A stretch of DNA of 33,419 nt from an uncultured Alphaproteobacteria bacterium. Lineage in GTDB: Bacteria; Pseudomonadota; Alphaproteobacteria; RF32; CAG-239. Location: NCBI GenBank assembly GCA_947588655.1, contig CANPYS010000020.1:1-33419 (forward strand). Direction: 5' to 3'. Below the pieces are notes generated by a model. The model did not search any database. It was not told the origin of the DNA and was given only the letters and a program-made list of their open reading frames with translations. This document shows, one piece after another, positions 6,390 through 14,629 of the stretch. Within the stretch, counting starts at the first letter, position 1, and each line of letters starts with the position of its first letter. A program made the translations under genes and the position numbers.

Positions 6390-7121
6390 ATGTCAAATTC
6401 AGTCGCGGCAATCATTTTAGGCGCGGGTAAGGGCACACGGATGAAGTCTGATTTGCCCAAAGTTATGATGCCCGTTTGTGGCAAACCGATGATTAAACAC
6501 ATCATTGAAACACTTGAGAATATGGGCGTTTCCAAAATTGTGACTGTCATTTCGCCAGAGGGAGAATTAGTCAAGCAAACTGTTGCGCCGTACCCAACAT
6601 GCGTTCAAGACAAACAGCTTGGCACTGGACACGCCGTAAATTGCGCGCGTGAGGCTTTGAAAGGTTTTGACGGCGCGGTGATGGTTATCTTTGGCGACAC
6701 GCCTTTAATTACCGCCAAAACTTTAGAACGCGCGGTCAATAAGGTCAACGAGGGTTACAGCGTGGTGGTTTTTGGCACACGCCGCGCGGATCCAGCGCGC
6801 TACGGACGCCTTAAAATGCAGGGCAACGAGCTTTTGGGTATTGTGGAATATAAAGACGCCACGGAAGAAGAACGCGCTATTGATTTTTGCAATTCAGGTT
6901 TTATGACCTTTGACGGTAAACATTTATTTGAAATTTTATCACGCATCGGCAATGAAAACGCCGCCGGCGAGTATTATTTGACAGATGCGGTTCAAATTGC
7001 GCGTCAAATGGGCTTAAAATGCACGGCGTTGGAAGGCGATGTGGAAGAACTTGCCAGCGCCAACACGCAAGAAGAACTCGCTGAATTGGAAACTTTTTTA
7101 GAGAAGCGCCAACATGCTTAA
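6390..7121 (+). CDS. GlmU-type UDP-GlcNAc pyrophosphorylase domain, single-domain form
   Basis: The 243 residues match the N-terminal uridylyltransferase half of GlmU. The nucleotide loop LGAGKGTRMKS begins near residue 10, LPKVM and GKP follow, QLGTGHA lies near residue 75, the metal-binding FGDTPLI near residue 100, and GEYYLTD near residue 190. This half makes UDP-N-acetylglucosamine from GlcNAc-1-phosphate and UTP for peptidoglycan and lipid A. The C-terminal left-handed beta-helix acetyltransferase of full GlmU (about 450 residues) is absent, and the gene ends cleanly and overlaps the next by 8 bases, so this is not a frameshift. Either a second gene supplies the acetyltransferase or this enzyme serves another sugar-nucleotide route. 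Confidence 0.82.
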   Translation: MSNSVAAIILGAGKGTRMKSDLPKVMMPVCGKPMIKHIIETLENMGVSKIVTVISPEGELVKQTVAPYPTCVQDKQLGTGHAVNCAREALKGFDGAVMVIFGDTPLITAKTLERAVNKVNEGYSVVVFGTRRADPARYGRLKMQGNELLGIVEYKDATEEERAIDFCNSGFMTFDGKHLFEILSRIGNENAAGEYYLTDAVQIARQMGLKCTALEGDVEELASANTQEELAELETFLEKRQHA

Positions 7122-7563
7122 ATTTATCAAAATTCATTGGTTCGGTTTAATTTTAAGCCTTTTGGGCGTGCTTTATTTAGGACTTGTGATTTTGGTTGTT
7201 TTATCGCCGCGCCAAGATAAGCTTAACCGTGGTTTTATTCCTTGTACCAAAGCGATGATGACTGATTTTTCGGCATGTGAAAAAGGCAAACTTTGGTGCT
7301 TGATGAAGGCGGTTTTTTCAAACACGCTTTGCGACGCGGGCGTGGTTTTATCAGGTGTTGAAAATTGGGCTAAAAACAAACAAAAAACACCTTGGGCAAA
7401 TTATTTGTTTGAACCTGAGGTTGATAAAGAGCCTCATCAGCACCCCGAATTAACTAAATTTTACGAACAAAATAAAAATATTCGCGCCGATATGGCAAAG
7501 CTTTATAAAGCAAGCCTTGAATTAGAAAGGGAAAAAGATGAAAAAGCAAAACCTCAAGAATAA
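7114..7563 (+). CDS. Hypothetical single-span membrane protein (149 aa)
   Basis: The gene overlaps the preceding one by 8 bases and pepF by 26, which supports its being real and translationally coupled. Residues 8-31 are a hydrophobic anchor. The following 45 residues contain four cysteines (near 43, 54, 62 and 73), and the C-terminal 40 residues are highly charged and helical with coiled-coil character (KLYKASLELEREKDEK). This would place a Cys-containing segment in the periplasm if the N-terminus faces the cytoplasm. No family was recognised. Confidence 0.7.
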   Translation: MLKFIKIHWFGLILSLLGVLYLGLVILVVLSPRQDKLNRGFIPCTKAMMTDFSACEKGKLWCLMKAVFSNTLCDAGVVLSGVENWAKNKQKTPWANYLFEPEVDKEPHQHPELTKFYEQNKNIRADMAKLYKASLELEREKDEKAKPQE

Positions 7564-9349
7564 TCTGCCGGCATGGGATTTGTCTGATTTTTATAAAGAT
7601 ACCGCCGATTCGCAAATTGAAAAAGATTTGAAAACTTATCAAAAATCCGCTGCGGCGTTTGCCGTAAAATATAAGGGCAAACTTAAAAACCTGAGCGCGA
7701 AAGAGTTTTTGAGTGTCTTAAAAGACACGGAAAAGCAATCTAAACTGGCGGCAAAACTCGGTGGTTTTGCTTATCTCAATATGTCCACGCAGATGAAAAA
7801 CGCTCAAGCCTTAGCGTTTTATCAAAACATTTCCGAAAAGCTTACCGAATACGCCAAACCGTTGGTTTTCTTTAGCTTGGAGCTTAACAAACTGCCTGAA
7901 AGCAAAATTAACGAATGGCTTAAAGATAAAAGCGTGGCGTTTTATAAGCCGTTTTTAGATCGGGTGCGCAAGTATAAAAAATATGAACTTCCCGAGGCCG
8001 TGGAAGAAGTTTTGCTTGAAAAATCCGTCACCTCGTCTGAAGCTTGGGTGCGCCTTTATGAAGAAACTTCTTCACGACTTGTTTATCATCTCAACGGCAA
8101 AACATATAATGACGCAGAAATCAGCAAACTCACGCTTGATCCGAGTGCTGAAATCCGCCATGCCGCCGGTGCGGAAATCAACCGCGTGGCGCAAGAAAAC
8201 GCGCCGCTTTTCACGCTTATTTATAATATGATTATCAAAGACAAGGCAATTGAAGATCAAAAGCGTGGCTACAAAACGCCTGTTTCCGCGCGCAACAAGG
8301 CCGAAGATGTGCCTGATGAAGTGGTGGAAACTTTGGCGCAAACCGTCCGCGCAAATTATCAAAATTTGGCGCACCGTTTTTATAAGTTAAAAGCGAAATG
8401 GTTGGGCGTTAAAAAAATCAGTTATTGGGATAGAAACGCGCCGTTGCCGTTTTGTAACGATATATCTTATTCTTGGGACGAGTCGGTTCAGACCGTTCTC
8501 AATGGTTATCAAAATTTTTCGCCCAAACTTTGCAAAATTGCGCAAGACTTTTTTACCCACAACTGGATAGACGTGCCGCCGCGCGATGGCAAACGGAGCG
8601 GCGCTTATTGTAGCGGTCCGCTTGCCACCATGCACCCTTATTTGTTCTTAAATTTTACGGGCAAGCAAAACGATGTTTTGACTTTGGCGCACGAATTGGG
8701 ACATGGGTGTCATCATCAGCTCAGGCTTCAAAACGGCGAGCTGAACGAACATTCGCGAATGACGACCGAAGAAGTGGCATCTGTTTTTGGCGAAATGCTG
8801 GTGTTTCAAGATATGCTTAAAAATCAAAAAGATGATAAAGCCAAGCTCTGCCTTTTAGCAGGCAAGGTTAATGATATGATTAACACAGCCGTGCGCCAGA
8901 TTGCCTTCCACTTTTTTGAAACACGCGCGCACGCCGAGCGCCAACAAGGCGAGCTTTCCACCGAGCGCTTATGCCAAATTTGGCTTGAAGAAATGCGCGA
9001 AAGCTTAGGCCCTTCGGTAGATGTCGGGGCAGATTGCGCCTATATATGGTCAAGTATCGGGCATTTTTTCTTTATGCCATTTTATGTTTATGCTTATTCC
9101 TTTGCGGATTGCTTGGTTAACTCGCTTTATCAGGTATATTCGGAAAAAACGGTTAAAGACTTTCCCGATAAATATTTAACGCTTCTTTCGCAAACGGCAA
9201 TTGGCGATTATAAACAGATTTTGCAACCCTTTGGCTTAGATGTCTTTAAGCCCGATTTTTGGAACAAAGGTTTATCGCTTATCAGTTCGTACATTGATGA
9301 GCTGGAAAAACTAGATAAACGTGTTTGCTCTGCCCGAAAGGGTTTATAG
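7538..9349 (+). CDS. pepF: Oligoendopeptidase F (M3 family zinc peptidase)
   Basis: The 603-residue protein carries the M3 zinc motif HELGH at residues 385-389, inside TLAHELGHGCHHQL, with the third ligand glutamate in the following TTEEVASVFGEML helix. The N-terminal helical domain, including WDLSDFY near the start, is the usual PepF pattern. Length fits PepF (about 600) rather than the longer Dcp/OpdA branch. The enzyme cuts short peptides in the cytoplasm. AAAGGG lies about 6 bases before the ATG. It is the third gene of a compact run starting with the glmU-like gene; 66 bases separate it from sufS. Confidence 0.93.
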   Translation: MKKQNLKNNLPAWDLSDFYKDTADSQIEKDLKTYQKSAAAFAVKYKGKLKNLSAKEFLSVLKDTEKQSKLAAKLGGFAYLNMSTQMKNAQALAFYQNISEKLTEYAKPLVFFSLELNKLPESKINEWLKDKSVAFYKPFLDRVRKYKKYELPEAVEEVLLEKSVTSSEAWVRLYEETSSRLVYHLNGKTYNDAEISKLTLDPSAEIRHAAGAEINRVAQENAPLFTLIYNMIIKDKAIEDQKRGYKTPVSARNKAEDVPDEVVETLAQTVRANYQNLAHRFYKLKAKWLGVKKISYWDRNAPLPFCNDISYSWDESVQTVLNGYQNFSPKLCKIAQDFFTHNWIDVPPRDGKRSGAYCSGPLATMHPYLFLNFTGKQNDVLTLAHELGHGCHHQLRLQNGELNEHSRMTTEEVASVFGEMLVFQDMLKNQKDDKAKLCLLAGKVNDMINTAVRQIAFHFFETRAHAERQQGELSTERLCQIWLEEMRESLGPSVDVGADCAYIWSSIGHFFFMPFYVYAYSFADCLVNSLYQVYSEKTVKDFPDKYLTLLSQTAIGDYKQILQPFGLDVFKPDFWNKGLSLISSYIDELEKLDKRVCSARKGL

Positions 9350-9415
9350 CAAAATTGACAGTTTAGCTTGAAAATTAAAAAAAATCCTGTTAGATTATGC
9401 GGCAAGGATAAGATC

Positions 9416-10630
9416 ATGTATGATGTTGAAAAAATAAGAGCAGATTTTCCAATTTTGGCGCGTCAATTTGGAACGCATCAGAATGTGTATTTAGATTCGG
9501 CGGCTTCAGCGCAAAAGCCGCTTTGCGTGGTTGAAACATTAACGAGGGTTTATCTTCAAAGCTACGCGAACGTACACAGAGGGATGTACCCGTTGGCGGA
9601 AGAAATGACCGCCGAATATGAAAAAGCGCGCCGAATTGTTCAGGGCTTTATCAACGCCAAGAGCGCCAATGAAGTTGTTTTTACGCGCAACGCGACAGAA
9701 TCAATTAATTTGGTGGCATCATCTTGGGCTGAAACTTTTTTATCTCCTGATGATGAAATTTTGGTTTCTGAGGCGGAACATCACGCCAACCTTGTGCCGT
9801 GGCAAAGAGTTTGCGAGAAAAAGGGCTGCCGCTTGAAAGTTTTTAAAATCGGCGATGACGGGAGCTTTTTGCCTGAAGAATATGAAAAACTTTTGACCGA
9901 AAAAACAAAACTTGTTGCCATAACGGCAATGTCAAATGTTTTGGGAACAATTTTTCCCATAAAGCAAATGACGCAAAAAGCGCATGCTATAGGGGCAAAA
10001 GTTTTGGTTGACGCTTGTCAGTTTGCGGTTCATCGTCAAATTGATGTTTTGGACTTAGACGCCGATTTTTTGGCATTTTCGGGGCATAAAACTTATGGAC
10101 CGGCAGGCATAGGCGTTTTGTATGCCAAGTCAGAAATTTTAAATAAAATGCCGCCTTATCAATGCGGAGGCGATATGGTGGATAAAGTCACATATCAGCA
10201 TACAACTTTTGCCGAGCCGCCAGCGCGTTTTGAAGCTGGCACGCCCTCTATGGTAGATGCCATCGGTTTGGGCGCGGCGCTTGAATATATGCAAAATTTA
10301 GGCTTAAAAGATATAACGGCGCACGAGGAGTCGTTGGTACGTTATATGTTTGAGAAAACATCTGAAATCAAGGGCTTTAAGCATATTGGCACAGCGCCTG
10401 ATAAAGGGGGTGTTTTCAGCTTTGCGGTTGAGAACATTCATCCGCAAGATTTAGCCTATGTTTTGGGTAAAGAGGGCGTGGCAATTCGTATAGGGCACCA
10501 TTGCGCCGAGCCTTTGGTTGAGCGTATGGGTTACACCTCGTTGGCGCGCGCGTCTTTTGGCTTATACACCAATCACTCGGATATAGATGCTTTTGTAAAA
10601 GCGGTTGAAAAAGCACAGCGTTTCTTTTAA
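9416..10630 (+). CDS. sufS: SufS cysteine desulfurase
   Basis: The start at 9416 (404 residues) follows AAGGATAAGATC; an in-frame ATG at 9368 would add 16 unlikely residues. The fold-type I PLP enzyme shows the Schiff-base lysine in SGHKTYGP (Lys225) and the active-site cysteine in GHHCAEP (Cys363, matching E. coli Cys364). AEHHANLVPW lies near residue 120. It takes sulfur from cysteine as a persulfide and passes it to SufE, encoded two genes downstream. It begins the sufS-sufT-sufE-sucC-sucD-comF run. SufB, SufC and SufD are not in the window, so the scaffold is encoded elsewhere. Confidence 0.95.
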   Translation: MYDVEKIRADFPILARQFGTHQNVYLDSAASAQKPLCVVETLTRVYLQSYANVHRGMYPLAEEMTAEYEKARRIVQGFINAKSANEVVFTRNATESINLVASSWAETFLSPDDEILVSEAEHHANLVPWQRVCEKKGCRLKVFKIGDDGSFLPEEYEKLLTEKTKLVAITAMSNVLGTIFPIKQMTQKAHAIGAKVLVDACQFAVHRQIDVLDLDADFLAFSGHKTYGPAGIGVLYAKSEILNKMPPYQCGGDMVDKVTYQHTTFAEPPARFEAGTPSMVDAIGLGAALEYMQNLGLKDITAHEESLVRYMFEKTSEIKGFKHIGTAPDKGGVFSFAVENIHPQDLAYVLGKEGVAIRIGHHCAEPLVERMGYTSLARASFGLYTNHSDIDAFVKAVEKAQRFF

Positions 10631-10648
10631 GGTAAGGGTAAAAAGCCA

Positions 10649-11062
10649 ATGTCTGATGAAATTGATGCAAATGAAGAGCTCCTGCTCCAAGCGATGACTG
10701 TTGAGCAAACGCCGGAATACAAAGCCGAAGCTGGTACAGCGTTATTAAAATCAGAAAAGCTAGCAAAGCTTTCAGATGTGGTGGAGGCTTTAAAGCAGGT
10801 TTTTGATCCTGAAATTCCGATTAACGTATATGATTTAGGTCTAATATATCGGATGAATCAGGCAGAAAACGGCAATTTAGATATTGATATGACGCTTACC
10901 GCGCCGGGGTGTCCAGTCGCAGAGGTTATGCCCCAACAGGTTGCAGATGCCGCCGCAAGTGTAAAGGGCGTTGGCAAAGTGTCTGTGCGAGTGGTATGGG
11001 AGCCACAGTGGACGGTTGAGCGTTTAAGCGATGACGCCAAAGAAATGTTGGAGATGTTTTAA
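10649..11062 (+). CDS. sufT: SufT / MIP18-family (DUF59) iron-sulfur maturation protein
   Basis: The 137-residue product has a variable N-terminal 45 residues and then the DUF59 core: VFDPEIPINVYDLGLIY near 53-69, and MTLTAPGCPV near 84-93 with the conserved cysteine. It ends with PQWTVERLSDDAK, typical of SufT-type members. These proteins help mature iron-sulfur proteins, often under high demand, and commonly sit beside suf genes. It lies 18 bases after sufS and 1 base before sufE, so it is clearly co-transcribed. Confidence 0.92.
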   Translation: MSDEIDANEELLLQAMTVEQTPEYKAEAGTALLKSEKLAKLSDVVEALKQVFDPEIPINVYDLGLIYRMNQAENGNLDIDMTLTAPGCPVAEVMPQQVADAAASVKGVGKVSVRVVWEPQWTVERLSDDAKEMLEMF

Positions 11063-11063
11063 A

Positions 11064-11471
11064 ATGGAAACAATAGAAACCTTAATTGAAAACTTTTCAA
11101 TGCTTGATTCATGGGAAGATAAATATCAATACCTGATTGAATTGGGCGAAAAGTTGCCACCGCTCGCGCCGGAATATAAAACAGAGGCGTGGAAAGTTAG
11201 CGGTTGTCAGTCGCAGGTTTGGCTTGTGCCTGAAAACATTGACGGCAAAATTTATTTTAAGGGCGATAGCGATGCCATTATGGTCAAAGGCATTATATAT
11301 TTGCTTTTGGCGGTTTACAGAAATAAATCTGCACAAGAGATAAAAGAAATTGAAGTTGAAAAAATTTTTGCTAAACTAGGTTTAGGGGAACATTTAAGTC
11401 CAAGCCGCCGTAATGGTATGATGTCAATGGTTGATAAAATACGTTTATACGCGGCAAGCTTTGAAAGCTGA
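11064..11471 (+). CDS. sufE: SufE sulfur acceptor protein
   Basis: The start is placed at 11064, directly after the sufT stop, giving 135 residues; the longer frame from 11031 would overlap sufT and adds a non-conserved tail. The motif SGCQSQVW holds the persulfide-accepting Cys48 (E. coli SufE Cys51). MVKGIIYLLLAVY and the LSPSRRNGM segment toward the end are family features. SufE accepts sulfur from SufS Cys363 and increases its turnover. The gene ends 5 bases before sucC. Confidence 0.95.
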   Translation: METIETLIENFSMLDSWEDKYQYLIELGEKLPPLAPEYKTEAWKVSGCQSQVWLVPENIDGKIYFKGDSDAIMVKGIIYLLLAVYRNKSAQEIKEIEVEKIFAKLGLGEHLSPSRRNGMMSMVDKIRLYAASFES

Positions 11472-11476
11472 GTTGA

Positions 11477-12679
11477 ATGAACATTCATGAATATCAGGCC
11501 AAGAACATTTTAAGCGGATACGGTATCTTAATTCCGAAGGGACGCATTGCCTATACGGCGGGCGAGGCAAAGCGTGCGGCAGAAAACATAAGCGCGCACG
11601 GGCCATGGGTTTTAAAAGCTCAAATTCAATCGGGTGCGCGTGAGAGCGGTCATTTTTTAGAGAAACGCGCAGGCGCTAAGGGCGGTATCAGACGCATTAA
11701 AGGGCGGCTTGATATATTAGAAGAAGCTGATAAAATGCTCGGCGCAACGCTTGTAACCGCGCAAACAGGCGCCAAAGGGAAGTTTGTTAGCAAAATTTAT
11801 GTTGAGGAATACGTTAAAACCATACGCAAGTTTTATGTGGGTTTGGTTGTCAATCGTATGGAATCTTGCGTAACGCTTTTGCTTTCCGATTCTGAAGATA
11901 ATATTATGGAAACAGCGGCAAAATTTCCGCAAAAGATTTTACGCGTTAATTTGAGCCTTGATGAAAAAATCAAGCCAGAAGCGCTTGAAAAGATAATGCA
12001 TTTTTTGGACTTGCCTGAAAAAAGTCAAACCGAGTTGCAAAATTTAATTAACGGGATGTGTCAGGCTTTTAAAGATTTAGATGCTTTGATGATTGAAATT
12101 AACCCTCTTGGTTTAACATCAAGCGGCGCTTTGATAGCGCTTGATGCCAAAATATCTTTTGATGATAACGCGCTTTATCGGCAGCCAAAAATTGTGCCAC
12201 TTCATGATGATTATGAAGAAGACGTTCGCGCCTTGCAAGCGTCTAAATACGGCTTTGTTTATCACGACTTTGAAAACGGCAGTATTGGTTGCATTGTTAA
12301 TGGCGATGGCTTGGCGCTTTCGGTGCGCGATTTACTTTATGGCAAGCCCGAGCAAATGGCGTGCTTTTTAAATGTTAAAGGCGGTGTGGATAAAGACAAA
12401 ATTTCAGCCGGAATAAAAATCATTATGACCAATCCGCGTGTGGAGGGGATTCTGATTAACATTTTAGGCGGATTCTTGCGTTGTAATTTAGTGGCGGAAG
12501 GCATTTTATCGGCGGCGGCAGAAGTTGGGCTGAATGTGCCAATGGTGGTGCGCTTTGAAGGCACAAACAAAGACGAGGCGGAAGATATTTTAGCAAAGTC
12601 GGGTTTGCCGGTCTTAATTGCCAAAGATATGGAGCAAAGCGTTTCAAAATTGCTTAAAGCCATGGAGGAGGCGGCCTGA
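11477..12679 (+). CDS. sucC: SucC-like beta subunit of succinyl-CoA synthetase, divergent paralogue
   Basis: The 400 residues align along the whole length with ADP/GDP-forming succinyl-CoA (or malate-CoA) ligase beta subunits: MNIHEYQAKNIL at the start, an ATP-grasp domain, the metal-binding EINPL and LDAK segments, then the NILGGFLRCN flavodoxin-like domain. The nucleotide loop is odd: where E. coli has HAGGRGK after Lys46, this has Q51-S-G-A-R-E-S57. FLDVGGG has become FLNVKGG, and RCD has become RCN. The gene follows sufE by 5 bases and shares its last base with sucD (TGATG). No odh or sdh genes, its usual alphaproteobacterial partners, are close. Family certain; ordinary catalysis doubtful. 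Confidence 0.85.
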   Translation: MNIHEYQAKNILSGYGILIPKGRIAYTAGEAKRAAENISAHGPWVLKAQIQSGARESGHFLEKRAGAKGGIRRIKGRLDILEEADKMLGATLVTAQTGAKGKFVSKIYVEEYVKTIRKFYVGLVVNRMESCVTLLLSDSEDNIMETAAKFPQKILRVNLSLDEKIKPEALEKIMHFLDLPEKSQTELQNLINGMCQAFKDLDALMIEINPLGLTSSGALIALDAKISFDDNALYRQPKIVPLHDDYEEDVRALQASKYGFVYHDFENGSIGCIVNGDGLALSVRDLLYGKPEQMACFLNVKGGVDKDKISAGIKIIMTNPRVEGILINILGGFLRCNLVAEGILSAAAEVGLNVPMVVRFEGTNKDEAEDILAKSGLPVLIAKDMEQSVSKLLKAMEEAA

Positions 12680-13551
12680 TGTCTGTTTTATTAAATAAAA
12701 ATACCAAAGTTTTGGTGCAAGGCATTACGGGCAGACAAGCCTCGTTTCATGTTAAGCGTTTATTAGCAAACGGCACGCAAATTGTGGCGGGCGTTTCGCC
12801 CAATCGTGGCGGAGAAAATTATTTAAATGTGCCGGTTTTTAACACGGTTTCAGAGGCAGTTCGCCAAACAAAAGCCACGGCAAGCGTAATGTTTGTGCCG
12901 GCGGCGTCTGTCAAAGATGCCCTCAAAGAAGCCGTTGAGGCAGAGCTTGAAACAGTGGTGGCAATTGCCGCGGGCGTGCCGATTCGCGATATGCTTGAAA
13001 TAAAAAATATACTCAAAAATTCCAAGACAATGCTTATCGGGCCAAATACCCCAGGGATTATAACGCCTTCCGAAGCTTGCCTTGGTATTTTTCCGGAAAA
13101 TATTCATCAAAAAGGGTGCGTAGGTATAATCTCGCGCTCCTCAACGCTCACTTATGAGGCCGTGCTTGAAACAAATCGCGCGGGTTTGGGGCAATCTACC
13201 GTGATAGGTCTGGGCGATGATATGATTTTAGGCACAGGGTTTGTTGAGTTAATGCGTCGCTTTGAAGCGGACGATAAAACAAAGGCGGTTGTGCTTATCG
13301 GCACACTTGGCGGTACTTACGAGGAAGAGGCGGCGGCTTATTATGCCTCGCTTAAAAATCCCAAGCCGATAATAAGCTATATTGCCGGAAGCACATTAAG
13401 TTTTAATGATAAAATGGGCTATGCCGGCGACATTATCACGCAAGGCTCTAGAACCGCCGAAGATAAAGAGAGTGTTATGCGCGCCGCAAATATGAAAGTG
13501 GTGCGTCAAATCAACGAAATTCACACATGCCTAAAAGATTTGTTTTTATGA
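12679..13551 (+). CDS. sucD: SucD-like alpha subunit lacking the phosphohistidine
   Basis: The 290-residue chain follows E. coli SucD from MSVLLNKNTKVLVQG to the end, with the CoA-binding GITGRQASFH segment and SRSSTLTYEAV. The catalytic histidine that carries phosphate (E. coli His246, motif GHAG) is Tyr248 here (GYAG, codon TAT at 13420-13422). The glutamate that orients it (Glu208, IGEIGG) is Thr209 (IGTLGG). PNCPG has become PNTPG and SRSG has become SRSS. The frame is intact, overlaps sucC by 1 base and comF by 4, and shows no decay, so the changes look selected. It may bind CoA or acyl-CoA without the phospho-relay, or have a new chemistry. Confidence 0.85.
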   Translation: MSVLLNKNTKVLVQGITGRQASFHVKRLLANGTQIVAGVSPNRGGENYLNVPVFNTVSEAVRQTKATASVMFVPAASVKDALKEAVEAELETVVAIAAGVPIRDMLEIKNILKNSKTMLIGPNTPGIITPSEACLGIFPENIHQKGCVGIISRSSTLTYEAVLETNRAGLGQSTVIGLGDDMILGTGFVELMRRFEADDKTKAVVLIGTLGGTYEEEAAAYYASLKNPKPIISYIAGSTLSFNDKMGYAGDIITQGSRTAEDKESVMRAANMKVVRQINEIHTCLKDLFL

Positions 13552-14273
13552 AAAACCCTCTGAAACGCTTGTTTGATTTTTTACTACCGCCACGGTGCAT
13601 AAATTGTGGCTCGGTTTTGAACCAAGAAAATGGGCTTTGCCCTGAATGTTTTAATAACACGACATTTATAACCGAACCTTATTGCTCTAAATGTGGCTTG
13701 CCGTTTGCGGTGGTTTCGGATTCGCGTGGCAAAAAACTTTGTCCGGCATGCCTGAAAGATAAAAAGCCGGTGTTGCGTTTGAGTCGCTCGGCAGTCAAAT
13801 ATGATGAATTTTTCAAAAAGAGCATTATTGCTTTTAAATTTATGGACAAGACGCAAAATGCCAAAATTTTTGCCAAGCTTTTAAAAACGGCCGGCAAAGA
13901 CATATTTCAAGAAGGTGTTGATGTTTTGATACCTGTTCCCTTACATTACAAAAGGCTTATCAAAAGGCGTTACAATCAATCGGCTTTGCTTGCGTTTGAA
14001 TTGTCTAAGCTCATTAACAAACCAGTATTGAACGGTTGTTTAATTAAATTTAAAGCGACCAAACCGCAAGTAAGTTTTTCGGGCAGAGCCAGACATCAAA
14101 ATATCAAAGGTGTTTTTAAAGTCAAAAATCCAAGCTTGGTGGCAAATAAAAGGGTTGTTTTAATAGACGATGTTATGACGACCGGCGCAACGCTTCAAGA
14201 GTGCGCCAAAGTTTTGCGTCGCGCGGGCGCAAAGTCTGTTGATACTTTAACCGTGGCGCGCGTTTATGATTAA
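13548..14273 (+). CDS. comF: ComF-family phosphoribosyltransferase-like protein
   Basis: The start at 13548 is favoured because it forms an ATGA overlap with the sucD stop; an ATG at 13527 is also in frame and neither has a good Shine-Dalgarno. The 241-residue product starts with a short hydrophobic FDFLLPP stretch and a zinc-ribbon with four CxxC pairs (CINC, CPEC, CSKC, CPAC). The C-terminal PRTase domain has the PRPP loop VVLIDDVMTTGAT near residue 202. ComF proteins act in DNA uptake in competent bacteria, but homologues are found widely in non-competent ones. It ends tail to tail with yraN, overlapping by 4 bases. Confidence 0.88.
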   Translation: MKNPLKRLFDFLLPPRCINCGSVLNQENGLCPECFNNTTFITEPYCSKCGLPFAVVSDSRGKKLCPACLKDKKPVLRLSRSAVKYDEFFKKSIIAFKFMDKTQNAKIFAKLLKTAGKDIFQEGVDVLIPVPLHYKRLIKRRYNQSALLAFELSKLINKPVLNGCLIKFKATKPQVSFSGRARHQNIKGVFKVKNPSLVANKRVVLIDDVMTTGATLQECAKVLRRAGAKSVDTLTVARVYD

Positions 14274-14629
14274 AACCCTGTAAAAGCGTTTGGAATATGT
14301 TTTAAGTGGAACAAAGGCGCGGTTAAAACCACATCAAACCGAACATCAAAACCAAGGTATAAAGGGTGGCGTTGCAAAAAAACTTCAGCGGCACGGCGGA
14401 TTCGTTTTTGTTGTTGCGGATGCAGGGCATAAAAGGCGTTGTCTATCAAGCGGCGTTCTTTGACCTCAACAAACACAATGGTTTTGCCGCGTTTAGCAAT
14501 AAAATCAACTTCGCCTGCGCCTGTGCCACGCCCGATAACATAATTTTTGCACAAAATGCGGTAGCCGTGTAATCTAAACCAAAAGCGTGCCACAAATTCG
14601 CCAAAGCGTCCTTTTTGTTTTTTATTCAT
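14270..14629 (-). CDS. yraN: YraN-family (UPF0102) nuclease-fold protein
   Basis: The start at 14629 gives 119 residues, has GGAG 7 bases upstream and overlaps the rsmI end by 8 bases; the longer frame from 14659 lies deeper inside rsmI. The family pattern is clear: KGRFGEFVARFW near residues 6-17 and GAGEVDFIAKRGKTIVFVEVKER near 38-60. The Asp, Glu and Lys of the last segment match the PD-(D/E)XK nuclease core. Its role is not established, though it sits next to rsmI in many bacteria, as here. Confidence 0.88.
   Translation of the reverse strand: MNKKQKGRFGEFVARFWFRLHGYRILCKNYVIGRGTGAGEVDFIAKRGKTIVFVEVKERRLIDNAFYALHPQQQKRIRRAAEVFLQRHPLYLGFDVRFDVVLTAPLFHLKHIPNAFTGF

Noticed and set aside
6362-6574. 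Minus-strand frame over the start of the glmU-like gene
   Set aside because: Antisense to strongly conserved nucleotidyltransferase codons; no independent signal.
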